Notes under the pieces: model-generated
The model's input: the letters and a program-made list of their open reading frames with translations, nothing else
What the model was told of the DNA's origin: nothing
Databases searched by the model: none
NCBI GenBank assembly: GCA_031418715.1
Contig: JANOJL010000067.1
Span: forward strand, 62,001 to 126,000
Origin: JANMDU01 sp031418715
GTDB lineage: Bacteria > Pseudomonadota > Gammaproteobacteria > Burkholderiales > Burkholderiaceae_C
Reading direction: 5' to 3'
Length of the DNA stretch: 64,000 nucleotides
Part shown: positions 40,898 through 48,827 of the stretch, in pieces
How the letters are laid out: the number at the start of each line of letters is the position of its first letter
How positions within the stretch are numbered: the stretch's first letter is position 1
Translations under genes and position numbers: made by a program

Positions 40898-42934
40898 TCA
40901 GGCAGCGAGCTTCAGCAGTTCAGCGCCTTCAGCCACTTGATCGCCAGGCGCATACATGATCTCGGCCACCACGCCGTCTTTCGGCGCGGCAATGGTGTGC
41001 TCCATCTTCATTGCTTCCATCACGGCCAGCGTCTGCCCGGTTTTCACGGCATCGCCCGCTTTCACAGCGAATGAGACGAGCTTGCCGGGCATGGGCGCCG
41101 TGAGCCGCCCCGCATGCGCGCCAGCTTCGGCGATTTGCATAAACGGATCAATCACTATCAATTTCGTAGCGCCTTGCGCAGTAAATATAACGGCGGTCTG
41201 GCCTTTTTCATGCGAAGAAGCATGTACAGAGGCCTTAAAGCGCTGTTCACCGAAGCTGTACTTCACGTCTGCACCGTCCGCGACGCAGCTCAGCACGCCT
41301 TGCAGTTGGGTATCACCTTGTGTGATGTGAAGCAGAGTTACGCCGTCGTGCATGTAAGAGAGTTCTGCCTGCACGGCGGCGTCGTGCCATTCAAACGCAA
41401 AACGCCGCGTGGCAATGCCAAAAGGCCGCCAGCCATCGCGTTTGCTGAACGGATCAGTGGTCTGCTGCGCGCGCTCTGCTATCAATACATGAGCTACCCA
41501 CGCAGATACTACTCCGGCAAGAGGCAGTTTTTCTTGATGAAACAGAGCTTTTTCTTCTCTTTGAATCAATGCTGTATCCAGCTTAGCCTGCGCAAACGCC
41601 TGGCTTGTCACCACATGCCGCAAAAACTGTACATTGGTAGCCAGTCCGACGATCTGCGTTTGGCTCAGTGCGCGGTCCATCTTGGCCAGTGCTTCTTCAC
41701 GTGTTGCGCCATGCACGATGAGCTTAGCGATCATTGAGTCGTAGTAGGGCGAAATCGCATCGCCTTCGCGCACGCCATCGTCGATGCGCAAATCGCTTCT
41801 TTCAAAAGCGGAATGCGCTGGCTTGCGATACACGTTGAGAGTGCCCGTTGCTGGCAAGAAGTTGTTGTCTGGGTTCTCTGCGCAAATTCGGGCTTCAATG
41901 GCATGGCCATGAATGCGCAGATCGCTTTGCTGTAACGGCAGTTTCTCCCCTGAAGCGACGAGCAATTGCCACTCCACCAAATCCAAGCCCGTAATCGCCT
42001 CCGTCACGGGATGCTCCACCTGCAGCCGCGTGTTCATCTCCATGAAGTAAAACTTCATCTTCTCGGGTTGATCGTAGCCGCCGGTTTGCTCCACAATGAA
42101 TTCCACCGTGCCCGCACCCGTGTAGTTCACCGCACGCGCCGCATCGACGGCCGCCTTGCCCATGGCCTCGCGCATCGCTTGCGGCAGACCGGGCGCAGGC
42201 GCTTCTTCCAATACCTTTTGATGGCGCCGCTGCACCGAGCAATCGCGCTCGAACAAATACACATAATTGCCATGCGCATCGCCAAACACCTGAATCTCAA
42301 TATGGCGCGGGCGCTGCACGTATTTTTCAATCAGTACCGCATCGTCGCCAAAGCTATTGATGGCTTCTCGCTTGCAAGATGCCAGCGCCGCTGCAAAATC
42401 TTCCGAGCGCTCAACAATCCGCATGCCCTTGCCGCCGCCGCCCGCACTTGCTTTGATCAGCGCCGGATAGCCAATGGCGTCAGCTGCTTTTTGCAGCAAA
42501 GCATTGTCTTGATTCGCCCCGTGATAGCCCGGCACGAGCGGCACGCCCGCCTTCTCCATGAGTTGCTTGGATTCTGCCTTCAACCCCATCGCCTTGATCG
42601 CCGATGGCGGCGGGCCGATAAACACCAAGCTAGCGTCCGCGCAAGCCTGGGCAAACTCTTCGTTCTCACTCAGAAAACCATAGCCTGGATGAACCGCCTG
42701 CGCACCCGTTGCTTTAGCTGCCGCCAAAATCGCCTGCCAGCGGAGATAGCTTTCCTTCGGAGAATTGCCTTCGCCTTCGCCGATATACACTGCCTCATCA
42801 CAAGAGCCCACATGCTTGGCCTGCGCATCCGCTATCGAATAAACGGCTACCGTTTTGATCGCTAGTTTGCGAGCCGTGGCAGCTACGCGGCAGGCGATTT
42901 CGCCACGGTTGGCAATCAGAATTTTTGTGAACAT
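40898..42934 (-). CDS. liuD: Methylcrotonyl-CoA carboxylase biotin-containing (alpha) subunit
   Basis: 678 residues: biotin carboxylase (LIANRGEIACRVAATARKLA, KASAGGGGKGMR, MNTRLQVEHPVTEAITGLDL) and a C-terminal biotinyl domain with EAMKMEH (biotin-Lys near 643). With LiuB it carboxylates 3-methylcrotonyl-CoA in leucine breakdown. Context with liuB/liuC/liuE rules in MCC over propionyl-CoA carboxylase. Two interspersed repeats lie in frame between the carboxylase and biotinyl domains, coding for LPLAGVVSAWVAHVLIAE and GQTAVIFTAQGATKLIVID, both in the variable BT region. Confidence 0.93.
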   Translation of the reverse strand: MFTKILIANRGEIACRVAATARKLAIKTVAVYSIADAQAKHVGSCDEAVYIGEGEGNSPKESYLRWQAILAAAKATGAQAVHPGYGFLSENEEFAQACADASLVFIGPPPSAIKAMGLKAESKQLMEKAGVPLVPGYHGANQDNALLQKAADAIGYPALIKASAGGGGKGMRIVERSEDFAAALASCKREAINSFGDDAVLIEKYVQRPRHIEIQVFGDAHGNYVYLFERDCSVQRRHQKVLEEAPAPGLPQAMREAMGKAAVDAARAVNYTGAGTVEFIVEQTGGYDQPEKMKFYFMEMNTRLQVEHPVTEAITGLDLVEWQLLVASGEKLPLQQSDLRIHGHAIEARICAENPDNNFLPATGTLNVYRKPAHSAFERSDLRIDDGVREGDAISPYYDSMIAKLIVHGATREEALAKMDRALSQTQIVGLATNVQFLRHVVTSQAFAQAKLDTALIQREEKALFHQEKLPLAGVVSAWVAHVLIAERAQQTTDPFSKRDGWRPFGIATRRFAFEWHDAAVQAELSYMHDGVTLLHITQGDTQLQGVLSCVADGADVKYSFGEQRFKASVHASSHEKGQTAVIFTAQGATKLIVIDPFMQIAEAGAHAGRLTAPMPGKLVSFAVKAGDAVKTGQTLAVMEAMKMEHTIAAPKDGVVAEIMYAPGDQVAEGAELLKLAA
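41153..41209 (-). repeat. Interspersed repeat, copy 12 (in frame inside liuD)
   Basis: On the minus strand: aaaaaggccagaccgccgtt, then cgcaaggcgctacgaaattg. It is read in the same orientation and frame as the copies in liuB and uvrC. Confidence 0.75.
41477..41534 (-). repeat. Interspersed repeat, copy 13 (second in-frame copy inside liuD)
   Basis: On the minus strand: agaaaaactgcctcttgccg, then gtgggtagctcatgtattga. It is more diverged than copy 12 and about 270 bases from it. Confidence 0.65.
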
Positions 42935-42940
42935 AGGAAC

Positions 42941-43651
42941 TCAAGCAGAGGTAGGTTGTGGCGAGCCAGAAAATAAACTTGAAACTTTGCGAATCACTAA
43001 CCGCAAAAATTTCCAAAGCGCAATGATCAGCAAAACAGACAGCACCAAAATGATCAGCAGCGTGATGCCAAAAATCACCGGATGATTCGTAGCCAACCAA
43101 AGCATGAACATCACCAAGCCCTCTTCTGCAAAGCTCACAATGATGTTGGAAAACGGCTCAGGCGAGGTGTTGACCGCCGCGCGCGTGGTGGCTTTGGTGG
43201 CATGCGCCGTGGCGGCGAGCGTGCCGCCAATCAGTGCGGCGACCGTGCCCATGGTTGCGCTATCCGCGCCAAACACACCACCGGCGAGCGCTGCCCCCGC
43301 AGGCACGCGAATGACCGTGTGAACAATATCCCACAGCGAATCCAGCCCAGGAATCTTATCGGCAAAGAATTCCACGAACACCATGAAGCCGCTGCCCATG
43401 AGCATGGCGGGCTGCTGCAAGACCGAGAGGCCGGAAGGCAAAGGAATAAAACCCATAAAGCCCGCCAGCCCTGTGAGAAACACCACAAGATAAAGCCGAA
43501 TACCCGCAGCCCAGCCCAGCGCAGCAGACAGCGCGATCAAAGCCGTGGTATCCATCTTTCCCACCACTTTTCCCACGCTGCCGGCCACATCGCCGCCCGA
43601 CGAAAACACGCCTTGCATGATTTGCTGGAGGTATTGAAGGATCATGTCCAT
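42941..43651 (-). CDS. DUF4126 membrane protein
   Basis: 236 residues with several hydrophobic segments. The DUF4126 core is ALSAALGWAAGIRLYLVVFL, FVEFFADKIPGLDSLWD (about 80-96) and VRVPAGAALAGG-like TVIRVPAGAALAGG, ending in a long C-terminal transmembrane helix. Function unknown; probably an inner-membrane protein. The ATG at 43651 follows gagg; the frame's earlier start overlaps liuC. It lies between liuC and liuD in the operon. Confidence 0.85.
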   Translation of the reverse strand: MDMILQYLQQIMQGVFSSGGDVAGSVGKVVGKMDTTALIALSAALGWAAGIRLYLVVFLTGLAGFMGFIPLPSGLSVLQQPAMLMGSGFMVFVEFFADKIPGLDSLWDIVHTVIRVPAGAALAGGVFGADSATMGTVAALIGGTLAATAHATKATTRAAVNTSPEPFSNIIVSFAEEGLVMFMLWLATNHPVIFGITLLIILVLSVLLIIALWKFLRLVIRKVSSLFSGSPQPTSA

Positions 43652-43680
43652 GTTGTGTTCCTCAGTGTGTTGGCGGCAGC

Positions 43681-44454
43681 TTACGTCAACCAAGAAGGTT
43701 TGCGCTTGCCTAAGAAGGCAGACACGCCCTCGCGCCCCTCAGCGCTTGCGCGAATATCCGCAATCCCCTCAACCGTTTTTGCGACCAGCGGTTGACTGAT
43801 CTCAGCATACGCCACGTCCTGCGTCAACTTTTTGCACACTTTCACCGCATTTGGGCTGTTTTTCACGAGCGTTTGGACGATTTCATCCACCTTCGCGTCA
43901 AGCTGATCCGCAGACACGACTTCATGCACAAAGCCCAGCCGCAGCGCCTCTTGGGCAGAAAAACGCTCCGCTGTGAGAAAGTAACGGTGCGAAGCTCGCG
44001 CACCCAGTGCGCGAATCACATAGGGGCTGATCGTTGCGGGAATGAGCCCAAGCTTCACTTCGGAGAGACAATAACCCGCCGTATCCACGCTCACAGCCAC
44101 ATCACAACAAGCCACCAACCCCATGCCGCCCGCATACACATCCCCCTGTACCCGAGCCACGGTTGGCTTCGGGCATTCGTAAATTACCCGCAGCATCTCA
44201 GCCAACTTCCCCGCATCCGCCAAATTCTCCGAGCGAGAATAATCCGCCATCCGTCGCATCCAATTCAAATCCGCGCCCGCGCAAAACGCTGCACCTTCAG
44301 CCGCCAACACGATGCAGCGCACATCCTCGCGCGCACCCAAATCCGTGAATGCCTGCGTGAGCTCTGCAATGACCTCGTCGTTGAACGCGTTGCGGACATC
44401 AGGGCGATCCAGTGTCACCGTTGCCAAACGATTTTGAACATTGATTTTTGTCAT
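43681..44454 (-). CDS. liuC: Methylglutaconyl-CoA hydratase (crotonase fold)
   Basis: 257 residues with crotonase marks VTLDRPDVRNAFNDEVIAEL, oxyanion-hole AAEGAAFCAGADLNWM, QGDVYAGGMGLVACCDVAV and the catalytic-acid region SEVKLGLIPATISPYVIRAL. The LGLIPATISP form is typical of methylglutaconyl-CoA hydratases, and the liu context supports hydration of 3-methylglutaconyl-CoA to HMG-CoA. It starts at 44454, overlapping the hydrolase stop (ATGA). Confidence 0.92.
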   Translation of the reverse strand: MTKINVQNRLATVTLDRPDVRNAFNDEVIAELTQAFTDLGAREDVRCIVLAAEGAAFCAGADLNWMRRMADYSRSENLADAGKLAEMLRVIYECPKPTVARVQGDVYAGGMGLVACCDVAVSVDTAGYCLSEVKLGLIPATISPYVIRALGARASHRYFLTAERFSAQEALRLGFVHEVVSADQLDAKVDEIVQTLVKNSPNAVKVCKKLTQDVAYAEISQPLVAKTVEGIADIRASAEGREGVSAFLGKRKPSWLT

Positions 44455-45671
44455 TGCGGTTTCCAAACGATATGATCATCAATCGCATAGAGGCGGCATT
44501 GCCTGTCTCGCACGCGCTGGCAGGCGATAAGTGCACGCTCAGCTGGGTCCGTCGGTAGATCAGCCGAGGGAGCTTTGGTGCCGTGAGAAAAACCACACCC
44601 ACCATCGACTGCGATCGCAAAGCCTCGAGGCGAAGGGGTTTTCAACCATTCGTCATAGCGTTTCCTGCAGTTTTCATTCAGACCAGGTGGTGCAGAAGCA
44701 TCGCCGATGGCAGCAAATCCAGAAGGCAGATAGTTTTCTCTGAAAGCTTCGTTGAGTAAATTCTCGACCGGTGCAGACGCTTGCTGCGCTGATTTCAGGC
44801 GGTCCCATTGCATGTCGGCAAAGCCATTCGCTTGCAGAAACTGGGTCACCCGCGGCTTCCAAGTTGGCGGGGAGCTCGTAAACAAGCCATGTCCATCTGC
44901 GCCGTGCGGTGGATACAGCACATACTCACCTTTTCCTCCCGCGGCTATAAACACGTCAAACCATTCCTTGGGGAATTTTGGCCCCATGTACTGATCGTTT
45001 TCGGTATAGACCCACAGCGTTGGGCCACGGGCCGTTTTTCCATAGCCAGAGAACATCAACTCAATCAAAGCCGTGCCACATGGACGCATGGGCTGCGTTT
45101 CAGGATTACCACCTCCACCGCCCGCGAAGTTGATGAACGCCTGCACACCCGGCGGATTTTTTGCCGCGACCGCGATGGCTGTCGTACCGCCGTAGGATTG
45201 CCCCCACACCACCGTGCGTTCACGATGCACATCTTGGCGAGCGCGCACATGCGCAAGAATTTGCATCGTCTGATCAGCTGCAGCTTGGTAGCCAGGTGGG
45301 TAAATTTTGCGATTGCAGTCACCGGAATTTTCTACATCCTCACCACCCGTTTGACCATATCCAATCCGGGTGGGAATCACCACAAAAAAGCCAAGCTGTG
45401 CGAGCCAGCGCGCATTGGCCGCATAGCTTCTAGAAGGTTCTACGGCTGCACGCGATTCTGGTTTGTAGGATCGCCCATGGTTGAGGATCACGATGGGGCG
45501 AGGGCTCGGCGTTGCATCGTCAAACACATAAACCAGCTTAGGCTGCCCCGCAATGCGCTTTCCATAAGCATCGGTCACCATCGCAGGCACAGAATCCGCT
45601 TGCTGCACAAGCTTCGCATTTGTCGAAACTGTGATCATCAGCAAAAGCAGCAGAGCACCTAAGCCTCTCAT
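44451..45671 (-). CDS. Secreted alpha/beta hydrolase (dienelactone-hydrolase-like)
   Basis: 406 residues with an N-terminal signal peptide (GALLLLLMITVSTNA) and an alpha/beta-hydrolase core: oxyanion segment PIVILNHGRSY, nucleophile elbow VVWGQSYGGTTAIAV, probable acid TENDQYMGPKFP and histidine PPHGADGHGLF. A ~100-residue C-terminal extension with several cysteines (NCRKRYDEW, GGCGF, CQRVRDRQCRLY) follows and is unusual. Substrate unknown; an ester or lactone in the periplasm is likely. Coupled to DinB upstream and liuC downstream by 4-base overlaps. Confidence 0.8.
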   Translation of the reverse strand: MRGLGALLLLLMITVSTNAKLVQQADSVPAMVTDAYGKRIAGQPKLVYVFDDATPSPRPIVILNHGRSYKPESRAAVEPSRSYAANARWLAQLGFFVVIPTRIGYGQTGGEDVENSGDCNRKIYPPGYQAAADQTMQILAHVRARQDVHRERTVVWGQSYGGTTAIAVAAKNPPGVQAFINFAGGGGGNPETQPMRPCGTALIELMFSGYGKTARGPTLWVYTENDQYMGPKFPKEWFDVFIAAGGKGEYVLYPPHGADGHGLFTSSPPTWKPRVTQFLQANGFADMQWDRLKSAQQASAPVENLLNEAFRENYLPSGFAAIGDASAPPGLNENCRKRYDEWLKTPSPRGFAIAVDGGCGFSHGTKAPSADLPTDPAERALIACQRVRDRQCRLYAIDDHIVWKPQ

Positions 45672-46174
45672 ACATTGTCCTCAACCAGCATATAAACCAA
45701 ATCCAGCACCGGACATGTCTGCCCGAGCATGGTCAGCGCAGCCGTGATCTGGCCACGATGATGTGTGCCGTGATTGAACACATGGCTCAGCGTCGTCGCA
45801 AAAGGCAAAGACAGCGTTTGGCCTTTCGTCGTTGTGTATGTCAGCTTGCTTTCAAAGCGCTCCTCAGGCCAAGACTCGATCAAAGGCTTCCAATTGGCTG
45901 AACTGCCGCGCAATACCTGCGCAAGGCGCTCACGCACGGGCTCAATTTCATCATCCAATGCAAGTTTGGGTGATTCGCCGCGTGCAAATCGCGGATACCA
46001 AAGCATGTGTTCTGCCACCAGCAGATGATTGAGCGTGGCATGAATCGATTTGAAAAACAAACCCACATCGCGGCGATAGTTTTCATCGCTGAGTTTCTCT
46101 ACGACTTCAAGGAGACGATGCGTTGCCCATACGTTGTAGCGAGCCAGAAGTTGAAAGTGTTGAACTGGATTCAT
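45668..46174 (-). CDS. DinB-family metal-binding protein
   Basis: 168 residues from the ATG at 46174 (MNPVQHFQLLARYNVWATHR). This four-helix DinB fold has the metal-binding histidines HLLVAEHMLW and HVFNHGTHHRGQ. DinB proteins include thiol-dependent enzymes and metal-dependent isomerases, and many are uncharacterised. Position 11 bases after liuB, and ATGA coupling to the next gene, put it in the liu operon. The longer frame to 46453 overlaps liuB in antisense phase and is rejected. Confidence 0.85.
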   Translation of the reverse strand: MNPVQHFQLLARYNVWATHRLLEVVEKLSDENYRRDVGLFFKSIHATLNHLLVAEHMLWYPRFARGESPKLALDDEIEPVRERLAQVLRGSSANWKPLIESWPEERFESKLTYTTTKGQTLSLPFATTLSHVFNHGTHHRGQITAALTMLGQTCPVLDLVYMLVEDNV

Positions 46175-46184
46175 GGCCAGCACT

Positions 46185-47822
46185 TTACATCCTGAAAATA
46201 CCAAACTTCGGCTCGGGAATTGGCGCATTTTTCGCAGCAGCCAAGCCCAGCGCCAGCACACGCCTTGTATCGGCAGGATCAATGATGCCGTCATCCCATA
46301 AGCGTGCTGTGGCATAGTAAGGGTGCCCTTGGGTTTCGTATTGGGCTCGCAAAGGGGCTTTGAATTGCTCCTCTTCTTCAGCGCTCCACTTTCCGCCTTT
46401 GCCTTCGATGCCATCGCGCTTGACCGTGGCCAGCACGCTTGCTGCTTGTTCACCCCCCATCACTGAGATGCGCGCGTTCGGCCACATCCAGAGGAAGCGA
46501 GGCGAGTAGGCGCGGCCACACATGCCGTAATTGCCCGCCCCAAAGCTGCCGCCGATGATGATGGTGAATTTAGGTACGTTCGCGGTGGCCACCGCAGTCA
46601 CCATCTTTGCGCCGTGGCGGGCGATACCTTCGTTTTCCACTTTGCGGCCCACCATGAAACCGGTGATGTTTTGCAGGAAAACGAGCGGGATTTTGCGCTG
46701 GCAACACAGCTCAATGAAGTGCGCGCCTTTTTGCGCGCTCTCGGAAAACAGGATGCCGTTGTTGGCAATGATGCCCACCGGCATGCCTTCGATTTTTGCG
46801 AAACCCGTCACTAGCGTCGTTCCAAAGCGGGCTTTGAATTCATCAAACTCTGAGCCGTCCACAATTCGGGCGATGACCTCGCGCACATCGAAAGGCTTGC
46901 GGGTATCGGTGGGGATCACGCCGTAGAGCTCTTCTGCAGGAAACTTAGGCGCTACTATTTTAATAGCACGTTGTGCAGTATTTATGCCGGGTAATGAGTG
47001 ATTTGATGCCAAATTCTTCACCACATCACGTGCTATCGCTAGTGCATGCATATCGTTATTGGCCAGATGATCGGCCACGCCAGACAGGCGCGTATGCACA
47101 TCGCCACCGCCCAAATCTTCGCTGGTGACGACCTCGCCCGTAGCTGCTTTCACCAGCGGAGGGCCGCCGAGGAAAATCGTGCCTTGGTTTTTCACAATGA
47201 TCGTCTCATCGCTCATCGCGGGCACATAGGCACCGCCCGCCGTGCATGAGCCCATCACCACAGCAACTTGCGCAATGCCTAAGGCGCTCATCTGCGCTTG
47301 GTTGTAAAAGATGCGGCCAAAGTGATCGCGGTCGGGAAACACTTCGTCTTGGTTCGGCAAATTCGCACCGCCAGAATCGACCAGATAAATGCATGGCAGA
47401 CGGTTTTGCTGCGCGATCTCTTGCGCGCGCAAATGCTTCTTCACAGTGAGCGGGTAATAGGTGCCGCCCTTGACGGTCGCGTCATTGCAAACAATCATGC
47501 AATCAATACCTTTGACGCGGCCAATGCCTGCGATTACGCCCGCAGCAGGCGCTGAATCCGTGCCATCTTTATCTGGATACATGCCCAAAGCCGCCAAAGG
47601 CGCGATCTCTAGAAACGGCGTTCCAGGGTCAAGCAGGTTTTGCACGCGATCACGCGGCAGCAGCTTGCCCCGCGCCGTGTGCTTGGCGCGCGCCGCATCG
47701 CCGCCACCGAGCTGGGCCTGGGCGATTTTTGTCCTCAAATCTTCCGTCACGGCTTTCATCGCCGCTGCATTGGCTTGAAATTCAGCGGAACGGACGCTTA
47801 ATTGGGTACTTAAAACGGGCAT
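46185..47822 (-). CDS. liuB: Methylcrotonyl-CoA carboxylase carboxyltransferase (beta) subunit
   Basis: 545 residues from the ATG at 47822. Carboxyltransferase blocks: RGKLLPRDRVQNLLDPGTPF, YLVDSGGANLPNQDEVFPDR, GSCTAGGAYVPAMSDE, GGPPLVKAATGEVVTSEDLG and GGSFGAGNYGMCGRAYSPRF. It transfers CO2 from biotin to methylcrotonyl-CoA. SNHSLPGINTAQRAIKIVAP is coded by an in-frame interspersed repeat where relatives have a shorter variable loop. It is the first gene of the liu operon, preceded by the palindrome at 47854-47875. Confidence 0.95.
   Translation of the reverse strand: MPVLSTQLSVRSAEFQANAAAMKAVTEDLRTKIAQAQLGGGDAARAKHTARGKLLPRDRVQNLLDPGTPFLEIAPLAALGMYPDKDGTDSAPAAGVIAGIGRVKGIDCMIVCNDATVKGGTYYPLTVKKHLRAQEIAQQNRLPCIYLVDSGGANLPNQDEVFPDRDHFGRIFYNQAQMSALGIAQVAVVMGSCTAGGAYVPAMSDETIIVKNQGTIFLGGPPLVKAATGEVVTSEDLGGGDVHTRLSGVADHLANNDMHALAIARDVVKNLASNHSLPGINTAQRAIKIVAPKFPAEELYGVIPTDTRKPFDVREVIARIVDGSEFDEFKARFGTTLVTGFAKIEGMPVGIIANNGILFSESAQKGAHFIELCCQRKIPLVFLQNITGFMVGRKVENEGIARHGAKMVTAVATANVPKFTIIIGGSFGAGNYGMCGRAYSPRFLWMWPNARISVMGGEQAASVLATVKRDGIEGKGGKWSAEEEEQFKAPLRAQYETQGHPYYATARLWDDGIIDPADTRRVLALGLAAAKNAPIPEPKFGIFRM
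46951..47010 (-). repeat. Interspersed repeat, copy 14 (in frame inside liuB)
   Basis: On the minus strand: ggcatcaaatcactcattac, then ccggcataaatactgcacaa and cgtgctattaaaatagtagc. It is a near-consensus copy. Confidence 0.8.
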
Positions 47823-47853
47823 GTTTGTCTCTAACGATAGATCAAATCTTTGA

Positions 47854-47875
47854 TTGACGTTTACGTAAACGTCAA
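47854..47875. promoter_or_regulatory. Perfect palindrome, putative LiuR operator
   Basis: The 22 bases from 47854 to 47875 are a perfect palindrome with half-site ttgacgtttac. It lies 31 bases before the liuB start codon. The core tttacgtaaac matches the kind of site I recall for LiuR, the MerR-type regulator of branched-chain catabolism; no liuR gene is in the window. Confidence 0.8.
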
Positions 47876-47949
47876 CTGTATCGCAAAAATGCGCAATTGC
47901 GCCCATCTTGCATCAGAAAGCAAGGGGTCTTGGCAGGCGTTTGCCCGGG

Positions 47950-48783
47950 TTACCCGAAGCTGCGGAAACTGTTCAGGGGAGCCAAAGGCGCAAACTCGCC
48001 CGTGCGCTTTTCCTTCATGGCCGTCACCGCTTCCATCACCTGCGCGTTGCTCCAGATGGCACCTTGTAGCCAGCCCATTTGCTTCAAAGCATCGTCTACG
48101 CTGTGGTCGCGCGTGTAGTGAATCGCTTGCTTGGTGCCCCAAATCGCCACGGGCGGCTTGGCAGCGATCTCCGTGGCGCATTGCATCGCAGCAGCCAGCG
48201 TTTCTTCGGCTGTAGCACACACCTCATTGACCAAACCATAAGCCAATGCCTTGGCCGCCGGCATGCGTCGCCCCGTGTAGGCATACTCTTTCACCACGGC
48301 CTCAGGGATCAGCTTGGGCAAGCGCTGCAACGTGCCCACATCGGCCACCATGCCGATGTTGATTTCCTGAATGCAAAAAAAGGCATCCGCACTGGCATAG
48401 CGCAAGCAGCAAGCGGTGACCATATCCACAGCGCCACCGATACAGCCACCCTGAATGGCTGCGATCACCGGTATGCGCAAGCTCTCCAGCTTGGTGAAGG
48501 TGGCCTGCATATCGGTCAGCACTTCAAACATCGACGCTCGGCCCGCAGCCGTTTTGTCGTCCATCTGAATCTCGCTAGAAAAAGTGTCTAGCGCCATACC
48601 CGCACTGAAGTGCTTGCCCGTGCTCGAAATCACCAACACCCGCGCTGTGCCGGCGCGCTGAATGTCAGTGAGGGTTTCATCGAGCTCCCGCCAAAACAGC
48701 GGGTGCATGGTGTTCAAGCTATCAGGCCGATTGAGCACCAGATGTGCGATATGGTTGGATTCGGTGAGGGTGAAGCATTGCAT
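47950..48783 (-). CDS. Enoyl-CoA hydratase/isomerase family protein
   Basis: 277 residues from the ATG at 48783 with aggag before it. Crotonase marks: HLVLNRPDSLNTMHPLFWRE, ISSTGKHFSAGMALDTF, IQGGCIGGAVDMVTACCLRY and DVGTLQRLPKLIPEAVVKE. The AVDMVTACCLRYAS and MVADVGTLQRLP forms resemble dienoyl-CoA isomerase-type crotonases. It may serve fatty-acid or branched-chain oxidation. The liuR-type palindrome lies between it and liuB, but it reads toward that site, so it is probably a separate transcript. Confidence 0.85.
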   Translation of the reverse strand: MQCFTLTESNHIAHLVLNRPDSLNTMHPLFWRELDETLTDIQRAGTARVLVISSTGKHFSAGMALDTFSSEIQMDDKTAAGRASMFEVLTDMQATFTKLESLRIPVIAAIQGGCIGGAVDMVTACCLRYASADAFFCIQEINIGMVADVGTLQRLPKLIPEAVVKEYAYTGRRMPAAKALAYGLVNEVCATAEETLAAAMQCATEIAAKPPVAIWGTKQAIHYTRDHSVDDALKQMGWLQGAIWSNAQVMEAVTAMKEKRTGEFAPLAPLNSFRSFG

Positions 48784-48827
48784 GGTGGGTCTCCTATGAA
48801 GCTGACTATATCCTTCACAATCACACC

